Shown here: piece by piece, positions 1 to 5,506 of the stretch
Numbering within the stretch: the stretch's first letter is position 1
Layout: each line of letters opens with the position of its first letter
Assembly: GCA_937898675.1 (NCBI GenBank)
Contig: CALEJB010000047.1
Coordinates: 1 to 9,071, forward strand
Direction of reading: 5' to 3'
DNA length: 9,071 nt
Source of the DNA: an uncultured Prevotellaceae bacterium
Lineage (GTDB): Bacteria > Bacteroidota > Bacteroidia > Bacteroidales > Muribaculaceae
Notes under the pieces: generated by a model
What the model saw: only the letters and a program-made list of their open reading frames with translations
The model's database searches: none
What the model was told of the DNA's origin: nothing
Made by a program: the position numbers and the translations under genes

Positions 1-37
1 TTTTACAATTTTTTAGACCACTATTTTCGATAATTTC

Positions 38-147
38 TTATCCCGAACTGGCGTAAGAGATACTCATCATATCTCCTTTTTCATCATTTAATAAGGCATC
101 AGGGCTGAAGTGGTCTGATTTTTTATCGTTTTGAGGTATTTGTCCTC
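38..147 (-). other. Short open frame, possible remnant of a gene
   Basis: On the - strand a frame runs without a stop from just after a TGA (about 147) to a TAA at 38-40, about 36 codons. It contains the stretch SDHFSPDALLNDEKGD followed by MMSISYASSG and the stop. The only ATGs are the paired ones at 65-70. They have a good Shine-Dalgarno (AAAGGAG, complement of 73-79) a few bases upstream, so a 10-residue peptide or leader is also possible. No known family is recognised. It may be the decayed C-terminal end of a gene displaced by the hsd operon, or chance. Confidence 0.2.
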
Positions 148-152
148 AAAAC
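128..152. promoter_or_regulatory. Perfect 9-base inverted repeat upstream of hsdM
   Basis: GTTTTGAGG (128-136) is followed by a 7-base spacer and its exact reverse complement CCTCAAAAC (144-152). It lies 26 bases upstream of the candidate -7 element of the hsd operon, roughly where an operator would sit. Neither side has a T-run, so it is a poor terminator. It could be an operator for a dimeric regulator or an RNA hairpin. Whether one of the winged-helix Fic proteins encoded downstream binds it is only a guess. Confidence 0.4.
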
Positions 153-177
153 ACATGGCATAACCAAATATAATCAT

Positions 178-185
178 TAACTTTG
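178..185 (+). promoter_or_regulatory. Candidate Bacteroidetes -7 promoter element of the hsd operon
   Basis: TAACTTTG matches the Bacteroidetes -7 consensus TAnnTTTG exactly and lies 36 bases before the ATG of hsdM. That would give a leader of about 30 bases. No matching -33 TTTG is seen at the usual spacing of about 19 bases. A TTTG at 139-142 is too far away. This placement also argues against translation starting at the TTG at 183, which would sit inside the promoter. Confidence 0.35.
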
Positions 186-221
186 TGGTCAGAAGAAACA
201 ATCAAGAGAACAACAAAAACT

Positions 222-2045
222 ATGATAAATATCAGGAAACTTGAAGCGGAATTATGGGAATCGGCCGACCTGCTGCGTCAGGGCAGCAAGTTGACCAGCA
301 GCCAGTATTGCATGCCGGTGTTGGCACTGCTGTTCCTGCGCTATGCCTATAGCCGCTATAAAATGGTCGAGGCCGAGATACTCCAGGGCCGTCCCATGCG
401 TGGCGGGCGCGTGATGCCTGTCGAGCCGAGTGACTTTGCCGCCAAGAGCGCGCTCTACCTGCCCCGTGAGGCCCAGTTCGACTATCTGGTTAACCTTCCC
501 GATAACATCCTGGATGCCCATCTCAAGGGCAAGGACGGCCATGACATCAACTCGCTGGGCGAGGCGGTCAACAATGCCATGCAACTCGTCGAGGACCAGA
601 GCGAGCAGTTGACGGGCGTGTTGCCCAAGACCTACACCATGTTTGCCGACGACCTGTTGCGGGAGCTGCTGCGCATCTTCAACAACAAGACCATCGACGA
701 GGTGGGCGGCGACATCATCGGGCGCATCTACGAGTACTTCCTCTCCAAGTTTGCCAAGGCTGTCGCCAGCGACGACGGCGTCTTCTTCACGCCCAAGTCA
801 CTGGTAAAAATGCTCGTCAATGTGCTAGAGCCCAAGCAGGGCGTTATGCTTGACCCCGCTTGCGGTAGTGGCGGCATGTTCGTCCAGACGGGCGACTTCG
901 TCAACGCTGCCGGCATGAACGCCAACAGCCAGATGACCTTCTACGGCCAGGAGAAAGTGGAGTATAATGCCCAGTTGTGCTTGATGAACATGGCGGTGCA
1001 TGGCTTGAACGGCCGCATCATCTCAGGCGACGAGGCAAACACCTTCTACCACGATGCCCACAACTTGGCGGGCAAGTGCGACTATGTGATGGCCAATCCG
1101 CCTTTCAATGTCGATAAGGTGAAGGCCGAATCCACCTTTGCAGCCGGGCGCCTGCCTTTCGGCCTGCCGGGCGTTAATGCCAAGAAGAAAGAGGTGAGCA
1201 ATGCCAATTACCTGTGGATAAGCTATTTCTATGCCTACCTTAACGACCGCGGCCGTGCGGGCTTTGTGATGGCCAGTTCGGCAACCGATAGCGCCAACAA
1301 GGACCGCGACATCCGCGAGCAGCTCGTGCGCACGGGCGATGTGGACGTGATGATGAGTGTGGGCAACAACTTTTTCTATACGCTCTCGCTGCCGTGCTCG
1401 CTGTGGTTCTTTGACCGCGCCAAGCGTCCCGAGAACCGTGACAGGGTGCTCTTTATCGATGCTCGCAACTACTACACCGTCGTGGACCGCACCCTCAACG
1501 AGTGGAGCGAATGGCAGCTACGCAACCTCCAGGCCATCGTCCACCTCTACCGTGGCGAGACCGAAAAATACAGCCAACTGTTGCAGGATTACAAGGCGGC
1601 ATTAGGTGGCACTACCGTCGCCACTGCCCAGGAAGCCATCAACCGCCATAAGGCCGAAGCCAAACAATTGATTGCCGACGCGCCCCGCAAAGAGAAAAAG
1701 CGCATCGAGGCCGAGATGAATACCCAGTTAGCCGCACTCGAGGACACCCTTGAAACCGCCCGCCAGCATGAGTGGCTCGTCGAGAAATTCGGCGATGGCG
1801 AGTATCAGGACGTGCTGGGCCTCTGCAAGGTCGCCACCATCCAGGAAATCGAGGAGAAGAACTACTCGCTCACCCCTGGTGCCTACGTCGGCGTTGCAGA
1901 GCAAGAAGACGACGGTGTGGACTTCCACGAGCGCATGATCGAGATCCACGACGAACTCGCCCGCCTCAACACCGAGGCCAACACCCTCATGACCGACATC
2001 CTAAAATCATGGGATGACTTGACCAGAAAGGAGGTTCAATCATGA
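222..2045 (+). CDS. hsdM: Type I restriction-modification system, DNA methyltransferase subunit HsdM
   Basis: Encodes a 607-residue N6-adenine methyltransferase subunit, which transfers a methyl group from S-adenosylmethionine to adenine in the site chosen by HsdS. It also forms the core of the restriction complex. The N-terminal helical domain covers about residues 1-180 and the catalytic domain follows. FFTP is at 188-191, the cofactor-binding motif DPACGSGGMF starts at D211, and the catalytic motif NPPF is at 292-295. Residues about 443-546 form a charged, helix-rich and probably coiled-coil segment. The family C-terminal signature NYSLTPGAYVGV begins at N547. The protein is at the long end for the family. 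The ATG at 222 is preferred over an in-frame TTG at 183, because the latter falls within the likely promoter and the conserved N-terminus begins after 222. The stop overlaps the start of the following Fic gene (ATGA, 2042-2045). The last 18 codons are partly duplicated downstream of that Fic gene. Confidence 0.97.
   Translation: MINIRKLEAELWESADLLRQGSKLTSSQYCMPVLALLFLRYAYSRYKMVEAEILQGRPMRGGRVMPVEPSDFAAKSALYLPREAQFDYLVNLPDNILDAHLKGKDGHDINSLGEAVNNAMQLVEDQSEQLTGVLPKTYTMFADDLLRELLRIFNNKTIDEVGGDIIGRIYEYFLSKFAKAVASDDGVFFTPKSLVKMLVNVLEPKQGVMLDPACGSGGMFVQTGDFVNAAGMNANSQMTFYGQEKVEYNAQLCLMNMAVHGLNGRIISGDEANTFYHDAHNLAGKCDYVMANPPFNVDKVKAESTFAAGRLPFGLPGVNAKKKEVSNANYLWISYFYAYLNDRGRAGFVMASSATDSANKDRDIREQLVRTGDVDVMMSVGNNFFYTLSLPCSLWFFDRAKRPENRDRVLFIDARNYYTVVDRTLNEWSEWQLRNLQAIVHLYRGETEKYSQLLQDYKAALGGTTVATAQEAINRHKAEAKQLIADAPRKEKKRIEAEMNTQLAALEDTLETARQHEWLVEKFGDGEYQDVLGLCKVATIQEIEEKNYSLTPGAYVGVAEQEDDGVDFHERMIEIHDELARLNTEANTLMTDILKSWDDLTRKEVQS
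2027..2034 (+). promoter_or_regulatory. Strong Shine-Dalgarno for fic gene 1, inside the hsdM 3' end
   Basis: AAAGGAGG lies 7 bases before the ATG at 2042 and within the last codons of hsdM. Together with the ATGA stop/start overlap it points to translational coupling of the Fic protein to HsdM. The same AGAAAGGAGG-N7-ATGAC layout recurs before hsdS (3177-3198) and, slightly altered, after fic1 (3057-3077). The repetition suggests that these junctions share an origin. Confidence 0.6.
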
Positions 2046-3076
2046 CTCAAGAAGAAAAATTGCTGCGCTTGCTCGACGAGCACAAGAGATTGGGCATTGC
2101 CGATCAGATAGACTACCAGAAGTTCTACCTCTATTCCATCATTACCCATTCCACGGCCATCGAGGGCAGTACTGTGACCGAGATCGAGAATCAGTTGTTG
2201 TTTGACGAGGGCATTTCGGCCAAGGGTCGCACCATTCAAGAGCAGATGATGAACCTTGACCTGAAAGCGGCTTATGAGCAGTCGATGAGGTTGGCTCACG
2301 ACCATGCCGATTTTTCGGTCGATATGCTCAAGAGACTCTCAGCCCTGGTGATGAAGAATACCGGAGGGCAATACAATACCGCACAGGGTAGCTTTGATGC
2401 TTCCAAGGGCGATTTGAGACTGGTGGGCGTCACGGCGGGCATTGGTGGGCGTTCCTACATGAATTTCCAGAAGGTCCCGTCCCGTTTGGCCGAATTTTGT
2501 ACATTGCTGAACGAACGCCGCCAGCAGTTGATGGCTTCTTCCGACATCATCAGTCAATACCTCTTGAGTTTCGATGCCCATTATCAACTGGTGACGATTC
2601 ACCCTTGGGTGGATGGCAATGGCCGCATGTCCCGACTGGTAATGAACCATCTGCAATATGAGTTTGGGCTGGTACCATCCAAAATTGTCAAGGAAGACAA
2701 GGCCGAATACATCCAGGCTCTGGTGGATGCTCGAGAGCAGGATAGCCTGATCCCATTCCGCCAGTTTATGATCGACGAGCACATCCGCAACATCAGTCAC
2801 GAGATCAACCAGTTCAAGCGCTCACAGGAGGTTGACCCGATAAAGTCCGCCTCTGACCCGATAAAATCGTTCTCTGACCCGATAAAAGAAAAGTTGTACC
2901 GGGCCATCCTGCAGGACAACACCTTGAACTACGCTGAATACGGTCAACGTATCGGCGTTTCGGAGGCCACCGTCAAGCGTCGCTTGGGCGAACTGAAAAA
3001 AGCAGGCCTTATCGTCCGCGTGGGCAGCAACAAAAATGGCCACTGGCAGATCACAGGGAAGGAGGACAACGCATGA
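2042..3076 (+). CDS. Fic-family protein with inhibitory helix and C-terminal winged helix
   Basis: A 344-residue Fic protein; such enzymes typically transfer AMP from ATP to a hydroxyl side chain of a target protein. The N-terminal region carries S37-T-A-I-E41-G42, matching the [ST]xxxE[GN] inhibitory motif. This marks class II Fic proteins, in which the Glu blocks productive ATP binding. The active-site loop HPWVDGNGRMSR spans 187-198. It has the catalytic His187, Asp191, Asn193, Arg195 and Arg198, with Trp in place of the usual Phe at 189. A linker of three DPIK repeats (from residue 265) leads to a winged helix-turn-helix (about 283-340, TVKRRLGELKKAGLIV). The gene overlaps hsdM by 4 bases and is followed by a 117-base junction before hsdS. 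The target is unknown. AMPylation activity is inferred from the intact motif and the setting suggests a role tied to the restriction system. Confidence 0.94.
   Translation: MTQEEKLLRLLDEHKRLGIADQIDYQKFYLYSIITHSTAIEGSTVTEIENQLLFDEGISAKGRTIQEQMMNLDLKAAYEQSMRLAHDHADFSVDMLKRLSALVMKNTGGQYNTAQGSFDASKGDLRLVGVTAGIGGRSYMNFQKVPSRLAEFCTLLNERRQQLMASSDIISQYLLSFDAHYQLVTIHPWVDGNGRMSRLVMNHLQYEFGLVPSKIVKEDKAEYIQALVDAREQDSLIPFRQFMIDEHIRNISHEINQFKRSQEVDPIKSASDPIKSFSDPIKEKLYRAILQDNTLNYAEYGQRIGVSEATVKRRLGELKKAGLIVRVGSNKNGHWQITGKEDNA
2834..2887 (+). repeat. 21-base tandem repeat in the Fic 1 linker (three copies)
   Basis: Copies begin with GACCCGATAAA at 2834, 2855 and 2876, exactly 21 bases apart; the third is truncated. 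In protein they read DPIKSAS, DPIKSFS and DPIKEK. The unit is a whole number of codons, so copy-number changes by slippage would lengthen or shorten the linker between the Fic domain and the winged helix without breaking the frame. Confidence 0.9.
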
Positions 3077-3080
3077 CCGA
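3059..3080 (+). repeat. 22-base direct repeat, copy 1 (fic1 stop and following start)
   Basis: The 22 bases beginning AAGGAGG and ending ATGACCGA are identical to those at 3180-3201. This copy covers the last codons of fic1, its TGA stop, and the Shine-Dalgarno and ATG of the 12-codon ORF that follows. The two copies are 121 bases apart in the same orientation, so recombination between them would delete the intervening step and place fic1 directly in ATGA overlap with hsdS. Confidence 0.9.
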
Positions 3081-3111
3081 CATCCTTAAAGCATGGGAGG
3101 ACCTGAAATGA
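3073..3111 (+). pseudogene. Duplicated 3' end of hsdM (12-codon fragment)
   Basis: ATG at 3073 opens a frame MTDILKAWEDLK with stop TGA at 3109-3111. It matches the end of HsdM from Met590 (MTDILKSWDDL). Over 33 bases (3073-3105 against 1989-2021) only four positions differ, three of them at third codon positions, and a shared AGAAAGG follows in both. It starts in ATGA overlap with the fic1 stop and its own stop overlaps the next ATG. It is best read as a leftover hsdM tail, possibly the original terminus, left behind when fic1 entered the operon. It might still be translated as a coupling peptide. Confidence 0.7.
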
Positions 3112-3197
3112 GAAAGGTGCCTATTCAAGTGGTTAGTATCACTAACCAGTTAACATTGCCTGCCCCAGAGCTCAACAGAAAGGAGGACAACGCATGA
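3108..3197 (+). CDS. 29-residue ORF linking the hsdM remnant to hsdS
   Basis: Starts at the ATGA formed with the stop of the 12-codon remnant and ends in another ATGA with the hsdS start (3194-3197). The peptide begins MRKVPIQVV and ends ELNRKEDNA, sharing its last five residues (KEDNA) with the Fic 1 protein because of the 22-base repeat. It resembles no family I know. Its likely value is to carry ribosomes into hsdS, or it may simply be the old hsdM-hsdS spacer read in frame. No Shine-Dalgarno of its own is evident. Confidence 0.3.
   Translation: MRKVPIQVVSITNQLTLPAPELNRKEDNA
3130..3148 (+). other. Perfect hairpin in the fic1-hsdS junction
   Basis: TGGTTAGTATCACTAACCA is an 8-base perfect inverted repeat with a 3-base loop, located between the two 22-base direct repeats. 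It has no trailing T-run, so it is not a standard terminator. It may shape the mRNA between fic1 and hsdS (attenuation, stability or processing) or be a recombination or binding site. Confidence 0.5.
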
Positions 3198-3201
3198 CCG
3201 A
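3180..3201 (+). repeat. 22-base direct repeat, copy 2 (hsdS ribosome-binding site and start)
   Basis: Identical to 3059-3080. This copy supplies AAAGGAGG at 3179-3186, seven bases before the hsdS ATG at 3194, and the first codons of hsdS (ATGACCGA). It fixes the start of hsdS and gives it an unusually strong Shine-Dalgarno for this lineage. Confidence 0.9.
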
Positions 3202-4342
3202 GTGGCGAAAAGTGAAATTGGGAGATGTTTCCTGTTATGTTAATGACAAGATTGATATTGCGTCATTTGACAACTCACTTTATATAAGTACCGACTCCAT
3301 GCTGAGTGACAAAGGAGGTATCACAGCGCCTGAGTCCATTCCAACCACGGGGAAGGTAACTAAATACCAGTTTGAAGATATCCTTGTGTCGAACATTCGA
3401 CCTTATTTTAAGAAAATTTGGAAATCTAATCGTGATGGAGGCTGCTCTAATGACGTGTTAGTATTTAGAAGAAATCCAACAATGATTCTTCCAACATTTC
3501 TCTACTATGTTCTATCATGTGATTCGTTCTTTGAACACATGATGGCTGGAGCCAATGGGACAAAAATGCCAAGAGGTAATAAAAAATTGATTTTAAATTA
3601 TACTTTTGGCTTACCTGATCTTGAAACACAGCGCCGCATAGCGGAGGTGCTTTCCCGCTACGATGCCCTGATAGAAAACTACCAGCGCCAAATCAAGTTG
3701 CTCGAAGAAGCCGCACAACGACTCTACAAAGAATGGTTCGTTGACCTACGCTTCCCCGGACACCAATCCACCCCCATCATCAACAACCTCCCCCAATCCT
3801 GGCAAAAGAAAAAACTGATTGAACTAGTTAACGTTCAATATGGCTATGCCTTCGATGGCAGCCTCTTCAACAGTGATAAAAAAGGCATGCCCATCGTTAG
3901 AATTAGAAATATTCCAGATGGTTACACTAGTGATTACACGACAGAAGAAGCGTCGCCAGAATACGTTGTAAGAAATGGTGATATCCTTGTTGGAATGGAC
4001 GGCATCTTCCATATCAATAGTTGGAGTGGAGGCAATGCCTTACTCGTTCAGCGTGCTTGCTCATTTAGGCCAAAAGCTGAAGAGTTAAGGGGTTTTGTGT
4101 TCCAAGCAATTAAAGAACCTATTAAGTATTTTGAAAAAACGCTTGTGGGCTCTACCGTTGCTCACCTCGGGAAAAAGCATATTGACTCTATCGAGTTGCT
4201 TGTGCCCAATAACAAAGAATTGTTTGAACCGTTTACAAGGTTTTTCAATCAAAGACAAGGCCTGCTGGCCCAAATCCGCAACCTCAGCGAGGCCCGGGAC
4301 CGTCTCTTGTCAAAACTGATGAGCGCCGAAATAGACGTTTGA
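3194..4342 (+). CDS. hsdS: Type I restriction-modification system, specificity subunit HsdS
   Basis: A 382-residue DNA-recognition subunit that reads a bipartite site and positions HsdM and HsdR. It has the normal two-fold layout. The first target-recognition domain is about residues 1-142. The central conserved helical spacer is about 143-190 (LETQRRIAEVL to EWFVDLRFPG). The second recognition domain is about 195-346, and the C-terminal conserved helix about 347-382 (FNQRQGLLAQIRNLSEARDRLLSKL). The two recognition domains are AT-rich while the conserved parts have the GC-rich codon use of hsdM and hsdR, the known mark of domain shuffling among hsdS genes. The start is set by the strong ribosome-binding site in the 22-base repeat. 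No second or silent hsdS copy and no site-specific recombinase is present in the window, so phase variation by inversion cannot be claimed. The recognised sequence cannot be predicted by eye. Confidence 0.96.
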   Translation: MTEWRKVKLGDVSCYVNDKIDIASFDNSLYISTDSMLSDKGGITAPESIPTTGKVTKYQFEDILVSNIRPYFKKIWKSNRDGGCSNDVLVFRRNPTMILPTFLYYVLSCDSFFEHMMAGANGTKMPRGNKKLILNYTFGLPDLETQRRIAEVLSRYDALIENYQRQIKLLEEAAQRLYKEWFVDLRFPGHQSTPIINNLPQSWQKKKLIELVNVQYGYAFDGSLFNSDKKGMPIVRIRNIPDGYTSDYTTEEASPEYVVRNGDILVGMDGIFHINSWSGGNALLVQRACSFRPKAEELRGFVFQAIKEPIKYFEKTLVGSTVAHLGKKHIDSIELLVPNNKELFEPFTRFFNQRQGLLAQIRNLSEARDRLLSKLMSAEIDV

Positions 4343-4401
4343 TAGATGCTATAGAATTGATAGACTTTATTGACGAGATAGATTTATCAGAAATAGATAG
4401 A
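4331..4401 (+). repeat. Degenerate ATAGA repeats in the hsdS-fic2 gap
   Basis: ATAGA starts at 4331, 4342, 4351, 4360, 4378, 4393 and 4397, several of them 9 bases or a multiple apart. The stretch spans the hsdS stop and most of the 73-base gap before fic gene 2 and is much more AT-rich than the flanking genes. A TTG-started frame across it (4339-4413) would give a 24-residue acidic peptide rich in Ile and Asp ending LSEIDRKDY, just before the fic2 start. The repeat structure alone can explain that pattern. Confidence 0.4.
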
Positions 4402-4415
4402 AAGGATTATTGAGC

Positions 4416-5495
4416 ATGGATAACGAGAACAAATATAGCATTCAGGACTTGGACGAGTACATTCGCCAAGGGGAGCCCGAGCGTCGTGAGAAGGCTATCG
4501 CCTGGCAGACCGCCATTGGCCTGCAAGCTGTTGACGGCCTGACGCCATCGCAGTATTTGCTCGAGACCGCCCGAAAGAATATCGAGGGAGAGATCACTAC
4601 CGACATGGTGCGCCAGCTGGTGGATTCCTACTATCAGAATAAGACGGCAAGAACGGCTGCAGATCAGAATACTGAAGAGGCGGATAAGGTGTCGGCTAAC
4701 ATCAATAAGGTCCTATCGACCGATACGTTTGCCTTTACCTTCAACGGATTTGTTTCTATTCACCGTCGCATATTTGACGGCGTCCTCATTCATGCCGGGA
4801 AGTTGCGCAAATATGACATCAGCAAGAAGGAATGGGTGCTGCGTGGTGACTCGGTGCATTATCTGAATTGGGAAGACCTCGAGCGGGCTATCGATTATGA
4901 CTTGCAGCAGGAGAAGTCGTTCAGTTATCGTGGCTTGAGTGATGTCGAAAAAGTGAACCACATTTGTCGCTTTGTTGCTGGCCTATGGCAGATACACCCC
5001 TTTGGGGAGGGCAACACTCGCACGACAGCTGTGTTCACGATCCAGTACTTGAGGTCGATTGGCTATCAAGTGACCAACAATATGTTTGCTGACCACTCAT
5101 GGTACTTTCGCAATGCCTTGGTGCGCGCCAACTACAAGAATGTGAAACTGGACATCGACTATGATTACAGCTTTCTGGAGAAATTCTTTGGCAACCTTCT
5201 GCTGGGCGAGAAACATGAACTCAAGAATCGGTATATGTTGATTCAGGCACCTGCTGAAATCCAGCAGACCGACGATAACCGAGACACCACCGATGATAAA
5301 CCGACGATAACCGACGATAAAATGGCGAGTATTTTGGCTTTTCTCAAGAAGAATGGCCCAAGTCGCCGCAAGGATATCTCTGCCATGCTGGGGCTGAAGC
5401 CCACACAGACCAAATACTATCTCTACAAACTGCTTGAGCAAGGAAAGATAGTGGCTCATGGCGCCAACAGAAACAGAACTTATTCATTAGCATAG
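4416..5495 (+). CDS. Fic-family protein with VbhA-like N-terminus and C-terminal winged helix
   Basis: A 359-residue Fic protein, distinct in layout from the Fic protein encoded upstream of hsdS. Residues about 20-73 resemble the small antitoxin VbhA (GEPERREKAIAWQTAIGLQAVDGL, then GEITTDMVRQLVDSYY). The expected inhibitory [ST]xxxEG is degenerate: D40-G41 stands for Glu-Gly and Leu36 for Ser/Thr. The Fic core includes the loop HPFGEGNTR at 194-202. It keeps His194, Phe196, Glu198, Asn200 and Arg202, but Thr replaces the third-position Gly of GNGR and the second Arg of RxxR is absent. A repetitive TDD-rich linker (about 285-302) precedes a winged helix (about 303-359, RRKDISAMLGLKPTQTKYYLYKLLEQGKIV). 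The ATG at 4416 is preferred over a TTG at 4410 because AAAGGA lies 9 bases before it. The gene starts 73 bases after hsdS and ends 11 bases before hsdR. Transferase activity is plausible, and the substituted motif leaves the reaction open. The target is unknown. Confidence 0.92.
   Translation: MDNENKYSIQDLDEYIRQGEPERREKAIAWQTAIGLQAVDGLTPSQYLLETARKNIEGEITTDMVRQLVDSYYQNKTARTAADQNTEEADKVSANINKVLSTDTFAFTFNGFVSIHRRIFDGVLIHAGKLRKYDISKKEWVLRGDSVHYLNWEDLERAIDYDLQQEKSFSYRGLSDVEKVNHICRFVAGLWQIHPFGEGNTRTTAVFTIQYLRSIGYQVTNNMFADHSWYFRNALVRANYKNVKLDIDYDYSFLEKFFGNLLLGEKHELKNRYMLIQAPAEIQQTDDNRDTTDDKPTITDDKMASILAFLKKNGPSRRKDISAMLGLKPTQTKYYLYKLLEQGKIVAHGANRNRTYSLA
5268..5321 (+). repeat. Short repeats in the Fic 2 linker
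   Basis: ACCGA(C/T)GATAA occurs at 5268, 5289, 5300 and 5310. The first two are 21 bases apart and in frame (TDDN and TDDK). The third is out of register (read as KPTI) and the fourth is back in frame (TDDK). Like the 21-base repeat in fic gene 1, it sits exactly between the Fic core and the winged helix, so linker length may vary between strains. Confidence 0.75.
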
Positions 5496-5506
5496 TTTGA
5501 ACGATC

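Noticed and set aside
15..116. AGACCACT (15-22) and AGTGGTCT (109-116) as an inverted repeat or element end
   Set aside because: Only 8 bases with an 86-base spacer in AT-rich sequence; no target-site duplication or transposase supports it.
183..221. TTG at 183 as the start of hsdM, adding 13 residues
   Set aside because: It overlaps the TAACTTTG promoter-like element, has no Shine-Dalgarno, and the conserved HsdM N-terminus begins after the ATG at 222.
3194..4342. Phase-variable hsdS by inversion
   Set aside because: No second hsdS fragment, long inverted repeats or tyrosine recombinase are present in this window.
4410..4415. TTG at 4410 as the start of fic gene 2
   Set aside because: The ATG two codons downstream at 4416 has a Shine-Dalgarno (AAAGGA) at a suitable distance.
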